Shown: positions 1 through 14,290, counted from the stretch's first letter. The stretch: 64,000 nucleotides of DNA from Lyophyllum atratum (GCA_014905825.1 JACGCN010000006.1:1922001-1986000), one strand, 5' to 3'. Notes: generated from the sequence alone by a model not told the origin. Numbers and translations: made by a program.

Positions 1-1504
1 CAATAAGTACTCCGGGATGGCAATCGAAAAGATATCGAAAACTCGATACCGGCCGATTAAACGTCCCTCTCGTTGAATGGCAAGGTCCTATCTAAATAAT
101 CCGAGCAAACCTCTTCTCGGTGGTTCTAGGGCGTGCATAGAGAGGATCCATACGCTGATAATGAACATCAGCACTTTTTCCCCTCGCAATCAACCAGCAC
201 CGGGTCGACGTATTTCTCTCCAGCCAATACATCTGTAAGTTTCGAAGACTCGGTAACAAAGTGGTTTTCCCAGCGATACACAATGTCTTGTGGTGGCTGA
301 GGTGGGAAGCGGAAAAGCAGACTTTGACCGGGGGGAGGGAGAGAGTTTAACCCTCCATGTGGGACATAACCGAACAAGGGTACAAAGGGAAGAAAGTGAA
401 TTGTCCCGTGTAATGTTGCAGCTCTTGTGAGTCGTCGAGCTTCGAGAGCTTAATGGAAGGTGACACAAGTGTAGTATCACTTAAGATCCATTCTGGGACG
501 GGAAATAGATCCATCATGCACACAATGCCAATAATTCTTGATATCTCTCTCTAGAGAATATGCGATTCAAATAAGTATAGGAATATGCATGATGAACAGA
601 CCATTAGGCCTACCTATAATCAGGGATCTCTTCCTCGCGTTGTCTTGCGGTATTATCGACTTTTGCATACCTAGATATCGCGTCAGTAGCACCATTACCG
701 AAACGTGGAAGTTACGCACTTGCGACCGGCTACGGTCTTCTGCAACTTTTGAAGTTCCATAAGAACATATTGGCCAGAAATGAAGTGCAGTGTCTGGCCA
801 ATGGTCATGTTTGAATGGTCCACATCAGAGCCAGCCTCGTTAGCCAGAGGGTTGGGGCCTGAATCCACGTCCACAGTGCCACGGGACTTTTTACAGGTCG
901 CGAAAATGGCAGAACAGTAGAAGGGTAAAAAGGTCAGGTAATATCGCTCAGCCGCAGGAGCAGAGGCGGCCTGACCATAGCGGAGCTTTTGTATTAGGGG
1001 CCATCTCCCGTTCTCGTTGCCCCTTCGTCCAACGGCTTGATCCATGAGCTATCCGATATGGTTCGACAAGGCAGAAAATAAATGGCCGCAACGCTCATCC
1101 GAGCTTATTGGACAGATTGCAAATAGCACCCTGTGTCCCAAGTTTGAAGTTGGTTCACGCGGGGACCAGGGAAGGCGGCAAGATCAAGATCAGGATATAT
1201 CGGGGTTAACATGGCGTTATGAACATGAGAAACAGGAGGCTTGAACAAGGCGTTGGATAGATTGTTCGAAACGCGGCGGAGACGCATTCCACAGAGCTTC
1301 TGTGATGCGTCCGGTTTCTGCAAGGCTGAGGCGGATGGATAGAGACTATAGTACAAATTAACGGCGCAGCAGCTAGATAACACATAGTTCGAGAAGGACT
1401 TCTATGACTGGAGTCGTCAGACAAGAACTCACGGAGAAGGCTACAAACATACATACGGTTCGTCTTCAAACAGCGACACACATCCGACCAGGGCAGCAGT
1501 AATC
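1..1504. other. Unassigned 5' edge of window
   Basis: No gene could be recognised here. Several short open frames exist on both strands. A minus-strand frame at about 168-350 reads like plausible protein (proline-rich start, then a mixed charged stretch ending in CEGKKC) and could be a terminal exon of a gene, but I found no family match and no convincing exon chain. The interval also holds the 3' flank of the F-box gene that ends at 1505. Confidence 0.3.
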
Positions 1505-3227
1505 TCAAATATCGAATCTCCGTATGAGCACCCGACTCGCCTCCGTCGTGATGATTCTTCTCTCGTCAAAGGCGACCGTCCGCTTGCCCAGGTAATTGCT
1601 CACACTCCCTTCTGATCTGGGCCCAGATACTTCGGCTCCTGTGCCAGCCTCCAGATCCCACACCCACAGACTGCCGTTCAGCCCAAGGCTGACACAGCGG
1701 CCGTCAGAGAGTGCAAGCGATGCAATAGGGCCGACTTGACCATGTAGGCTACGCACAAATGCCAATTTTGGAGGAGAGGACGCAACGGAGTTTGATGAGG
1801 GCAAGTAGAGGCGATAGAGTTGTAAGGTGGTGGATGAGTTAAGGAACGATGCATCATGGGTGTCAATAGTGTCGGGAATCGACAAGAAAGAGGTCGAGGA
1901 CATGGACGAAGACGCTGCTTCAGCTGGAGCAAGCACAACCCATTTTCCATCCGTCTGCGTGTCCGTGACTCGAGATACCTTTCGACTCCATTGCTCGCGC
2001 ATAGAACGCAACTTGCCTTCGTCTATCCATCCTGGAGGGATATCCAGGGCACGGGTTGTACGTGTTGACACGACGCACATGGGTTCAATAGTAGGTGGAG
2101 ATACGATGTCAGAGAGTGAGGATGGATGTGCAAGAGTTATAGGGGCCTCTGAGGAAGACCTGGGGCCGGAAATAATGAGTTCTGTAGCACCGACGGACCA
2201 ATGGGCGGGGTAGACAGGGATTGTGTATGCAAGAACGAGCTTATATGTCGTAGACGATGGTGTGGATAGCACCAAGGATGTTGGAGGGAAGGACGTAAAT
2301 GATGTTAGGGTCTGCGTGTGGTGCACGCCGTCGTTGGACAGATCGTAGATCGAGAGACTGAAATTCTGAGACAGGGTGATGAGGAGAGGATGGTGATATA
2401 CAGCCTGGATTATGGGAGAGTCTCTCCGCCGTCCTCTGCTAGGCACATATGTGACCTTTCGGACTGTGGTGAGGAGGTGTGTAGGGTTGACTGAGTAGAC
2501 GGTGAATTCGCCCGTAGAAAAGAAGGCGGAAAAGCGTAACTGTCCTAGCAGTGGGGGAGATTGGTCCATAGCAAGTGCAGTGATTTGAAAAGGTCCTCCT
2601 CCAATCCGGGATTCACATGTCATTCGGTGGATGGTGGTAGGGGCAGTGGATAGTTGGATGGTCGGATGATTAGATGGTTTGGAAGAGGCAGTTATGGTGA
2701 GTGATCCAGCAAGAATGACATGAGTCTCGCAAGGCGGCCCAGAGTGGGAGTCATGGCTCGAGGAAGGTAAAATGTCATCGAGTTCTTCTATGGCGCAACG
2801 ACCTGGTGGACGCGAGTCTCAGCTCTATACCTGCTGTGATTACATCACACGCACCTTTTTTCCAGTTTGAGCTGATTCGGAACATCCACTTCCAATCCTT
2901 CAGAGGTTCTTGTTTCGCGTTCGCCCAACCTGGGAGGGGCTTGACCTCCCGACCGTCGGATCGCGCGACATATCCCCTAGTGCCTCTGAGGCGAGAACGC
3001 CCGAAAACTTTAAGGTAGAGATTTCTCCATAGTTCGTTGTCGGCCGCGAGCCGGTACCAATTCCTGCTTGTAGCTTGTGCTGCGCAAAGATCAATCCAAG
3101 AAAGGTGCGAAAAGATACAGAGGACCAATTCGTCGTAGAGTGAGTCATTGAAGGACAGAGGCAGCAGTGTTGAGGCTGCATGATTCCCTATGTGACCCGC
3201 AGTGTGCAGGCGCTTTGCAGCTGGCAA
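1505..3227 (-). CDS. F-box and WD-repeat-like protein, likely SCF substrate adaptor
   Basis: Two exons are visible: about 3227-2855 and 2802-1505, joined by a 52 bp phase-1 intron (2803-2854, GTGCGT...CAG). The N-terminal exon carries an F-box (LVLCIFSHLSWIDLCAAQAT, then RNWYRLAADNELWRNLYLK), followed by the WKWMF.RISSNWKKG segment common in fungal F-box proteins. The 3' exon, about 410 residues, looks like a WD40 propeller with weak repeats; the clearest is ...GSLWVWDLEAG near the end. F-box proteins of this shape bind Skp1 and recruit substrates to SCF ubiquitin ligases; the substrate here is unknown. The 5' end is unresolved: the open frame reaches TTG at 3227 without an in-frame ATG, while an ATG at about 3285 lies one base out of frame. 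It is divergent from the WDR83-like gene at 3352. Confidence 0.8.
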
Positions 3228-3351
3228 GGAGCTGGGGATAGTGTATGTTTCGACATTCGTGGAGGTGGAAGAGATGAAGAATACAAATCAGGTCACATGT
3301 CCAGAACTGAAGTTATTAATAAGTTTCATCACTTGACTCCGGACTTGGTCG

Positions 3352-4553
3352 ATGGCTCCTTCTCGCGGTCCTCCACAGCTGCCTCGGTCTGTCCATGTTT
3401 CGCTCGAAAACCACAAGGGACCAGTGAACGTCGCGCGCTATGCCAAAGGAACGGCGAAATACATCCTCACTGGTGGTCAAGATCGAACAATCAGACTCTG
3501 GAACGCTAACCTTGGCAGCGAAATCAAAGTCTTTGCTGCACATGGCTACGAAGTACTGTCCATATCAGTGTGAGTCCGGATACACTTTCGGTTGGCGTAT
3601 CTACTCATAATATTTCCAGCTCTCATGACAATGCCAAATTTGCATCGTCCGGAGGCGACCGCTCTGTGTTTCTCTGGGATGTGGCGACGGGTGTGACTAC
3701 ACGACGGATAGCTGGTCATATGGGCAAGATATTTGCGGTAGAATTTAATCAGGATGCAACGGTGGTCGCCAGTGGTAACTCAATATTCTTCTGTGTATGA
3801 ATATCTTGTAATGTTAGCGTCATTTTCAGGATCGTTTGATGCCACAGTGAGGTTATGGGATCTAAGGTATGACTACGAGACTTGAATCATGTCGCATGTC
3901 GTTCATGTAACTTCACTAGAGCTATAAATCGACAAGCAATCCAGGTTCTTGACGAGGCACGCGATGCCGTGCAAACCATTCACGTAGGATCGACGACAAT
4001 AATCACTGGCTCGGTCGATGGACACGTACGAACGTATGATCTGCGCAAAGGGGAACTTCGTTCTGATTTCATTGGACGTGAGTTTTCTGTCCCTGTACCT
4101 TCTCTATCGCATGCTTATCCTCCCTTCCTAGAGCCTGTCACGTCTGTGGTTCCCACTCAGGATAATCAAACTCTACTGGTAACAACCCTCGACTCTCATG
4201 TGCGTCTCATGGATGCAACTACTGGCAAGATGCTCAACGACTTCATGGGGCATACCAATACCGCTTATCGGTGTCGCGCGTGTTTTGACCATAGTGAGGC
4301 GAGCGTGATATGCGGCGATGAAAACGGTATGGTTTGGGCATGGGATCTTCTTGATGCAAGTTTTCCTCTACATCTCAGTACATACCCGCTGATCTTTCGA
4401 TAGGCCAAAGTGCTACCCCCTAATCCACCTCCGAAGGCACACCAAAAGGTCATCACATGGACAGAATATCATCCTACAGACGCCAACGAGATGACCACGG
4501 CGAGCGCCGATGGTACTGTCAAAGTATGGCGACATCCTGAGACAGAGACATAG
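3352..4553 (+). CDS. WDR83/MORG1-like WD40 repeat protein
   Basis: Six exons: 3352-3569, 3620-3774, 3830-3866, 3920-4077, 4132-4355, 4404-4553, total 942 nt and 313 codons plus stop. The product is a seven-bladed WD40 protein. Repeats are clear (GGQDRTIRLWNA, GGDRSVFLWDV, SGSFDATVRLWDLR, GSVDGHVRTYDLRKG, DENGMVWAWDLL, SADGTVKVWRHPE). The segment IQVLDEARDAVQTIHVG between blades 3 and 4 matches the WDR83 family, a scaffold for MAPK signalling and a spliceosome-associated factor in animals. Its length equals the usual 310-320 residues. The last intron (4356-4403) has a GC donor (GAT|GCAAGT). ATG 3352 is about 125 bp from the open frame of the divergent F-box gene, so the two probably share a promoter. 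Confidence 0.93.
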
Positions 4554-4781
4554 CGCCGGTACAGTGTGGGGTTGGAGGTCATCTGTGCCCCCGTCATTGG
4601 AGAGGAATTTGCCTCAAGGCCGAGCGATAGAAATCATATATGCTAGGAAACGCTTTTCCAGTTACATGGGCCGAATCGCAGACTAGGGAAAGGCCGTGTA
4701 GAGTCTAGAAATGCAACTCACAAATACACACCCCATGTATCATAATTGTACAGTTTAAGACGCCCTCTAGAAAGATTTTCA

Positions 4782-5294
4782 TCACCGCTTGACCTGGCTT
4801 ATCGCCTCTAATCACAGATATTTGAGTCGCGTATGGAGTATCAAGGAACGTAAGAGACGTACCTCTTCTTGTCGCGTCCTCGAGTAATTGAGTGTCAACG
4901 TTCTCTGCTGAAAGCTGGACATAACGGACCACGGAACCACGTATGAAACAGTTCTTTACAGCCATCTAAGATCACCATAGACGTCAATCCAATTGCACCT
5001 TGCACAACCGATGCAGACTGGGACATACCATGTGAGGGTGCCTCGCCTCATCGGACACTTTGATGTTATCCAACCGAATATTCAAGAACCTGGCGAGCAT
5101 CGGTTTCTAGTGAAGTGCTGAAAGATAGTCGCGTACTGGTCAACAGATTTCAAGATTCCTGTGATGGAGAGGTCGTTTTTGAGCTCAACCGTCACCTGTT
5201 GGTCAGTGAGGGTCTTGAAGACGGAAAAGATGAGCTGGAAACAGGACTGTGAGCTTGGATGTCCGGGTTGAAGTTAACAGAATGAATTGACCAT
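4782..5294 (-). CDS. LSM2: U6 snRNA-associated Sm-like protein LSm2
   Basis: Five exons on the minus strand: 5292-5294, 5137-5234, 5029-5089, 4863-4965, 4782-4807, total 291 nt, 96 residues, against 95 in human LSm2. The protein shows both Sm motifs: FKTLTDQQVTVELKNDLSI, SVDQFLNIRLDNIKV, and the diagnostic VKNCFIRGSVVRYVQL. LSm2 sits in the LSm1-7 ring (cytoplasmic mRNA decay) and the LSm2-8 ring (U6 snRNA 3' end binding in the nucleus). The first coding exon appears to be the ATG alone, followed by a 57 bp intron with a weak GTCAAT donor; this is inferred because the family starts with M directly before the residues at 5234. The short last exon gives the C-terminus REAISQVKR. A read through the last intron would give a false C-terminus. 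Confidence 0.92.
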
Positions 5295-5621
5295 CAGGTA
5301 TGGCTATGGTGGTCGCGGGTGAAATTGAAGCAAGCGAGCCGTTGATCTCTCAGAATATATTTTGAGCGCTTCGCCAAACAACCGAATTATGGTCGCCTTA
5401 TGGGCCAACGTCTTTTAACTTCCAGGATCAAGCATGTTCAAGTGGACTGGCGAGCTCAGGGATACAATACTATTACAGGCAGCGGGGGTTTCTCAAAGGA
5501 AAAGATCTCATTGGGTCAAGCCGTAAAACTATAGCTCCAGACATGTGTGACTTTTGAGTACCCAAACCCAAACCGACAGACCCCTCGTGGCGGCGACGCG
5601 CAACAAGTAGGATGGTTCAGT
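5295..5621. other. Intergenic, LSM2 upstream / eS8 downstream
   Basis: About 330 bp between two minus-strand genes. It must contain the eS8 3' untranslated region and the LSM2 promoter and leader. I see no additional open frame or repeat worth naming. Confidence 0.5.
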
Positions 5622-6543
5622 TTAGGCATGAGCGTGCTTCTGCTTGCCTGTCCTGATCTTCCTGAGGTAGAACTTTGATAGGCTTTGTTAGCAAGTACGT
5701 CAATCCTCGGCGGGGCGTCTGTATCTCACCTCAAGTTCCTTACCCTCGAGGATGTAGCCGTCAGCGCGACCAGACTGTCCGGGTCGGCTGGAGATGGCAG
5801 CGTAGAGACGACCAGCAGCGAACTGTGACTCCAAGAGCGGGTCAATCTTCGCCTCTGAAGATAGAGTTCAAAATTCCGTGCGATCAAACGATGTAGATGA
5901 ACTAACCCTTCTTCCTCTCCTCCAATTTGCGCTGCACATGCTGCGACAGCTTTTTGGGCTCCTCAGAGGCATCAGCAGCTGGCGCCTGAGTCTTGCCCTT
6001 CTTCGTTACGGGTTGGGCATACTGATCTCGGTATTAGACTGAGCCAATATGGAAAGTGCTGACATAGAACGTACGTGCGACTCGTACCACTGGCGGAAGG
6101 GGGTGGCGTCGATTTGGATGATAGCGCTCTTGACAAGAGTGTTGGTCCGGACAAGCTCGTTGTTAGAAGCGTTGTAGACCTTAAACAAAGATGAGATGAA
6201 AAGATTGTTTTATCAGGCGATGGTTGTGAACTCACGACACTGATTAGCCTCGTCTTCCTGGTAACATTCTCGGAAGCCCATGCAAAGTTGCCTGTCTCGA
6301 GACGAAGAGCGCGATGCTTGAGGCTGCCTCCACGAACACGGACGGTGTGCACACGCTTGGGACCGAGTTTGGTGCTGGCGGGCTGGCGGCCGAGCTCGAA
6401 CTTTCTCTTTTTGCGGTAGTGCGCACGTTGTGCACCAGTTTCTGAGCGTTTGTGCCGGGACGAGCGGGAGATACCTAATGATAGGAAAATAAACGATCAG
6501 GGAACACGGATTGCAGCAGGACGGAGGGGCAGCACTGACCCAT
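5622..6543 (-). CDS. 40S ribosomal protein eS8
   Basis: Six exons on the minus strand: 6540-6543, 6236-6474, 6075-6179, 5907-6021, 5730-5854, 5622-5672, total 639 nt, 212 residues. The sequence is unmistakably eS8: [17 protein letters not shown] at the N-terminus, [57 protein letters not shown] and a basic C-terminus. It is a structural protein of the small ribosomal subunit. The first exon is only ATGG, with the glycine-2 codon completed after a 65 bp intron. High intron density in a ribosomal protein gene is normal for basidiomycetes. ATG 6543 faces the UGPase copy at 6900 across about 350 bp. Confidence 0.95.
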
Positions 6544-6899
6544 GTCGGAATGTCTTGAGGATAGGGAGTCTTGAGGATGCCTAAAGTTTGTGATGATACT
6601 CGACAATAAGGTTTGCCTCAGTTCAATCTCAGCTCGGCGTCTTCCGTTTACTTCATAACGTGACTTGATGACCAATTCAATTCGATCAATTTACGATCGA
6701 GAACGCACTCAGTAGCCAACTGCCTGATGTCAATGGAATCTGTTGTTCTGTCCTTCTTCCACTGAGCGTGCACGGCACCGCAGCTCGGCTGCAGGCGCAG
6801 CTGTCCTCGCACGAACGGCATGCCCTCGATTGCCTCTAGTACTTGATCCTTGCCCCATGCTGGCGAACTCTGAACCTGCGTTCTTCTCTAAGCCCCACC
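6544..6899. promoter_or_regulatory. Divergent intergenic region, eS8 / UGPase copy 1
   Basis: This 356 bp gap separates the eS8 start (minus) from the first UGPase start (plus), so both promoters lie here. The plus-strand frame of UGPase stays open upstream to about 6843 without another ATG, which supports ATG 6900. I could not identify a clear TATA box. Confidence 0.5.
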
Positions 6900-9118
6900 A
6901 TGTCTCTGTTTCAAGACCCTGTTGGTTCCTTTCGACGCATCCGTCGTCGTGCCGCCAGGCCTATCCGATGTTTCACCACTGGTCTCAAGTCGAAGAGCAT
7001 GCGCAATGAGATCGGCAGGTTAGTAAACACCGTGTCAGATCCTGCTGCGAAGAAGGTTCAGTTCTGCGCATTTTCGTCTCACCCCATCATTAAACGAAGG
7101 TTATATATAGGCTTTTGCGGTGGAGATGCAAATGTTCTCTAGGTTATTAATCAGGTACATTGCAGGCACGAACGAGAACTTGTTAGTATCTTCTTCCCGC
7201 CCTCTTTAGGTCCTGACATCATCTTGCAGAGACTGGGAGAAGGTTAAGTCGCCTGCTCTGGACCAGATCACCCCGTACGACCAGCTGCCGCAACCAGCAA
7301 ACAAGGTCGTGCTGCTGAAGCAGCTCGCCGTTCTTAAAGTGAATGGCGGCCTAGGAACTTCGATGGGTAGGCCCCTATATATACCATACTATGTGATAGC
7401 TTATTCCCTCGCAGGGATGCGGGGAGCGAAGAGTGCTCTGGAGGTCAAGGATGGCTCGACATTTTTGGACCTTACAGTGCAGCAGATGGCGCATGTCAAT
7501 GCGAGTCATGGTGTCGACGTGCCTCTCCTCCTCATGACTTCTTTCAACACCCACGAAGATACCCTGCGCGTAATACAGAAGTACAATAACAAGGAAGTCC
7601 GCATCACGTCATTCATGCAATCCAAGTACCCAAGGATCCTGAAAGATTCTCTTTTACCTTGCCCCGAACACGAGAACGATAAGGGAGCTTGGTATCCACC
7701 AGGTCATGGAGATTTGTACACCGCGTTATATCGGTCTGGTGTCCTAGATCGCCTACTGAAGGATGGAAAACAATACCTTTTCGTTTCAAATTCTGACAAT
7801 CTTGGCGCTGTGTTAGTTGCCATGACCATGCCTTAGACATGACCAGCCTCTGACCATTCGGTATCATTACAACAGTGTGGACTTGAGGATTATGCAACAT
7901 ATGATCGATACGAGTGCTGAGTTTCTTATGGAAGTCACTGACAAGACGAAGGCAGACATCAAAGTACGTCTTTTATGTGTTTAATGAGTTATAGTATCTA
8001 ACAGTCTCATCACACCTAACAGGGAGGAACTTTGATAGGTATGAGCCTTTTGCTATTCAGTATCGTTTGACCATAAAAAACATACCCAGACTATGATGGC
8101 ACTATTCGTCTCCTGGAGATTGCCCAAGTTTCATCTCAGCATTCTGAGGAATTTAAGTCTGGTAAGTACGCCTGAAACTTCCATTCTTATATGTTTTGCT
8201 TACGCAAGGCGCTAGTCCGCAAGTTCAAGATCTTCAACACGAACAACTTGTGGATCAATCTCCGAGGTATATATTTGCCCTCCATGTAATAACGTCTAGT
8301 TACTGATCATCATCCAGCTCTCAAGAATGTCATGGACAACGGTGGCATGGAATTGGAGATCATCGTGAATCCCAAAATCACCGATGACGGCCGCTCCATC
8401 ATCCAGGCATGCAAAGCCATTTCACATTTCGTCTCCAGAGCTGAAAGCTGACCTGCGTACCACAGTTGGAGACGGCCGCTGGCGCTGCCATCCGACACTT
8501 CAGCAAAGCAAGAGGCATCAATGTGCCCCGATCGCGATTCCTTCCAGTCAAAAACTGCTCTGACCTACTTCTCATAAAAAGCGACATATATTCAGTTGAA
8601 CATGGCCAACTCAAGCTCAACGCGGACAGAATGTTCGGGACGACACCAGTCATCAAGCTCGATGATCACTTCAAGAAGGTATGTAACGTTCTCCGCGTAT
8701 TGACCGTCCTCCTAACAGGCCATATGGTCGAACAGATCCAAGATTTCCAGTCGCGCTTCAAGTCGATCCCGACCATCATCGACCTCGACCATCTGACTGT
8801 TTCTGGGAACGTATATTTTGGCCGCAACATTACACTTCGGGGAACAGTGATCGGTGAGTTGGGTTCCCAGTGTTTCGGGAGCTCATAGGTTGAAACTAAC
8901 CCGTTGGCAGTCGTCGCAAACGAGGGCCAGCGGATAGACATTCCAGATGGCTGTGTGTTAGAAAACCGTAAGTTATCACCGTTGCGGATTGCTTGCGATG
9001 TAGACCTTACCCATTACGTTCTAGGCCTTGTCTCGGGTAACCTGAATATGACGGTAAAATGCTGTCTAATTTCCTGGATCAGCATCTATTGACCCAATGG
9101 CATCTTTAGGAGTTATGA
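6900..9118 (+). CDS. UTP-glucose-1-phosphate uridylyltransferase, copy 1
   Basis: Fourteen exons: 6900-7055, 7111-7181, 7230-7366, 7415-7811, 7876-7963, 8023-8038, 8090-8161, 8216-8266, 8318-8406, 8466-8678, 8736-8853, 8911-8967, 9025-9053, 9110-9118; 1503 nt, 500 residues. It makes UDP-glucose from UTP and glucose-1-phosphate, the precursor for cell-wall glucan, trehalose and glycogen. Seen: the nucleotide-binding loop [22 protein letters not shown], the NPK motif, LETAAGAAI, and a C-terminal left-handed beta-helix region ending GNLNMTEL. Exon 6 is 16 nt and the last exon 9 nt. Intron 1 has a weak donor (GTTCAG) and the intron at 8407-8465 uses GC (CAG|GCATGC). Its 3' end faces copy 2. Confidence 0.95.
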
Positions 9119-9515
9119 CCTTTTCTCGCCCTGTTTTCTTTTGCCCTTCCTTTGGACTTTGGGCTCCGTGATGTAGCGTCGCATTGTAACATTCATCTCC
9201 TCGCATTACTATACACACCTCACTTCTCAACCATGTTATGCCTTGTGTTCCTTCGATTTTGGCTTGACGAGTACTGTGGTAATGCGCTCAGGCAAGAAAT
9301 ATACACTTCAAATCGATAATTATGAGCAACAAACCGGCCAAGCCCAAGAAGAGCCACAGACAGACGGAAGGTGACCGGAGGACATACTACATATTCAAGA
9401 GGGAAAGTTTCACAAGAAACCGCGCCGTGGTATCACTAAGTATTCTAGCTTTATAAAAAGTACAGGTCTAAGACCGCACACTGCAATCGCGAGTCCGTAT
9501 CTCAGCGTAAATGAA
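9119..9515. other. Convergent 3' region between the two UGPase genes
   Basis: Only 397 bp separate the two stop codons of the tail-to-tail UGPase genes, so both 3' untranslated regions and terminators must fit here and may overlap as antisense transcripts. No further open frame is supported. Confidence 0.6.
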
Positions 9516-11602
<2,087 letters not shown>

Positions 11603-12622
11603 GCTGGTAGAGGAAAGAGGGTGAGTCGGGGTGAGCTGAGTTGTGGAAAGTGAGCCGACTTTATATGGATCGGGACAGTGGTCGTTGTGGAAATGAGCTG
11701 GGGAGCGGATTGGGTTCTTTGGAGAGGGGCGCGTTGTCTGTGATGACGTTTATGTTCTTCCGAAATCAAGCGAACTGGTATTTCCAACGAACTGGGTTCC
11801 TCGTGAATGGGCTCACAGATCCACGACTTGCGGCGAACAGCTTCGAGCGGGTCCAGCGAGCTGTTTATCGGCAGGATACTCAGCGCACGGGTGTTCGTCG
11901 GCGGCCACAAACGTGCTTGCATAAAATATAAAAACGGCCCTCCCCCATTCTGGCCTTTATATCCCATCTTTGTTCAATCTCGTCAAGATCGGAAAGAATG
12001 CCGTGTGGCCCTGCTCCCGAACACCCCTCTTATCAGCGGTGCCACGTTGGCACCATGTCTTCCGCTCGTTCTTGTTCTGGCCAATCCCCTGTACTTCTTG
12101 ATGCCCTGTCAACTTTGTGTTCGCATGTCAAGTACTTGTACTTCTTGCTAAACGCTCGCGCTCACTGGGCGCTTCACTGCAAGTGGACGGTCGATGCTCG
12201 TGGATCGCGGGTGTGTGGAGCCTTCATTACGCTCACACGTGGCTGCCAATTTACTTGCCACAGGGTTCTGCGAAGCGTCCTGCATGTATATGTACTAGTA
12301 GCGCCCATTATTAAATATGGCAACACTCTCAGACGTCGCATCCCGATAGGGAAAAGGTGAGCATCACGTCAAGCACTCAAGGGACAGGGATCGCCTGCCG
12401 AAACCTCCCCTGACATCGAGGTTAAAGCGTCGACAGCGGAGGTGAACAGGCGTGAACACGATCATGATCAAGACCATAGAACCTGTCAGGTCTTGCCAAT
12501 CTACGGACGCCAAACCGGCGAAATCACGCTCTGGTCCCACGAGCTTTAAGTATATAGAGACAGAACGACATGTACAGGCGACACCGTCAAGAAAACTAAC
12601 ATAATGCCGACGAAAGTCATCA
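11603..12622. other. Intergenic region, UGPase copy 2 upstream / arrestin gene downstream
   Basis: About 1 kb without a supportable gene. Open frames at 11807-12360 on the plus strand have composition unlike protein and no recognisable motif. The region just above 11602 should hold the UGPase copy 2 promoter. An AT-rich plus-strand stretch, aaaatataaaaacg, lies near 11922-11937. Confidence 0.4.
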
Positions 12623-14123
12623 TCAGGTGTCCTGAGGATGCAACGTGTCAGTATCTATCCATGGATCCGTGACCAGTCGGATAGGATGCACGATCTGTAA
12701 GACTCGCAGAGGCGATGTTCTCGACTTCGGCGGAGTCAAGACAAGCATAATGTAATCCTATATGATGACACGTTCAATGAACCTATATGAATGGACAGGG
12801 GATGTAAACCGAGCTACCTTTACGACAAGATTTCCAATATTAAACCCAGGTGCGATTACACCATCCGCGCACCGAACTTCGCCTTCCCAACTGGCGCAGA
12901 TCTCTTTGAATGTCTCGTCCAGACTTCCAGCCGGAGGTGGAATGGGCCATAATCTCCCAGTACCTATCACAGAATTTCTAAAAGATCTTCGCTCGTTTAC
13001 TTCAACCACCACCTGTCGCGTGATGACTACTTCAATGGGGGTAGATGATTGATGATTGCCGGACAGGCTACCAGCTGGTGAAAGCAGAGGACATGTCGGA
13101 GGAAGTAGCCTGCGAAGCGATGTTGTGGAGCCGCATAGATGGATGTGAAACGGAATCGTATCCGCAATAGCGAAGGCTGAAGCCGTGGGTAGAACAAACT
13201 ATGATTGGCGGATGAGATTTATGTATTGGGTGATTGATAGCTGGCGTCTGCCTGGTGCTTACATGACAGTCAATAGGTTCAACCTCGGGATTGGGCCGTA
13301 CATCCATCGTTGAACAAAGCTGCAACCATTCGTCAGGGTGTGTCTTAAGGGTAGAAATCACCGAGTCGACTGGGCTAAGCCTGCGTAGTGCTCGAGCTCG
13401 TGGTCGATAGTGAAGAATTAAGCAATATCTGAAGGAGGGATGTGTTGGGTAAGTGCTTTCAGGTGAGCATACCATCGACGTTCACGATTTAGTAGTAGCC
13501 CAGGATGCTAGGCGATATTGACGGCTTATTGTGACGACCAAGCGAAGAGTATATATACACTTGGCAAGCATGATAGGCATCCCGATGAAAGTGGCCTCGA
13601 AAGATGGTGGAAGCTTATGAGTTCGTCTGTCATTGGTAAAGGTCTGAGGAAATTGGAAGCAAAAAGGCAAAGCAGCTGGGCAGTGGGACTCAGCGGAATC
13701 GTCTTTGCTCCATAGGATCTCTTTCCTGGCTACGATTTCTGATGTGGTGGATGATGAGGGTCCATCCGCAACCGACAGACTTATTCGTCCCTCGAACTGG
13801 GTTTGCCGAGGAAGTAAAAACATATCGCAGAGGCAGAACAAAGGGGAAGCTACCTTTAGAACGACGCGCTGTATATTCTTTGGCACAGGAAGGCAGACCT
13901 CTCCGCTCACAATCGAATTTTGCCCAAATGTTGGCCGGTGAGCTGCCTCGTCTTGGTTTTCGAGGATGAGAGTGGCATGTTGCCAGGATTGAACGAAATT
14001 TCCTGCAGATGATACGAAAGCGCTTGGCCGAGGCGTGTACTCAATTCTTTCCTCACCAGAGAGAGGCAATGAGGAGTAGGACGGCGTACAAGGGGACGGC
14101 GTGTATGTTGGGGGGATTGACAT
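12623..14123 (-). CDS. Arrestin-like domain protein
   Basis: Four exons on the minus strand: 13486-14123, 13263-13428, 12818-13198, 12623-12757; 1320 nt, 439 residues, frame closes. The protein begins with a Ser/Pro/Thr/Tyr-rich head (MSIPPTYTPSP...), then an arrestin-N-like beta-sandwich (GEVCLPVPKNIQRVVLKV, then a YxLR-type strand) and a C-terminal half ending in VHPIRLVTDPW, typical of the agaricomycete arrestin-like family. Fungal arrestin-related proteins recruit Rsp5-type ubiquitin ligases to membrane transporters or act in pH sensing; whether this one does is inference. I see no clear PPxY motif apart from PPTY at the N-terminus. The acceptor of the third exon was chosen for phase (13198). 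Confidence 0.75.
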
Positions 14124-14290
14124 GACGGTGAGAGTGACTCGCAAATGGAGACATGGCGAATGTCGACGTTGATAGAGATGATAGGTACGCGTCCAACTTT
14201 CTTGCCTTATCAGGCCTTGTAAACGTACAAGATTGATTGTGACCATGAGATCGTGGGTAACGATATCCCGAAGCCCCCAATACAGCCGCA

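Noticed and set aside
8310..8941. Minus-strand frames inside UGPase copy 1, and the matching plus-strand frames inside copy 2
   Set aside because: Both strands of the duplicated gene give similar shadow frames; the resemblance is explained by UGPase homology.
11807..12360. Plus-strand open frames of 114-120 codons upstream of UGPase copy 2
   Set aside because: No family motif, odd composition rich in Cys, His and Ser, and no exon chain could be built.
13518..13969. Plus-strand frames opposite the arrestin-like gene
   Set aside because: They are antisense to a clear spliced arrestin-like protein and carry no motif.
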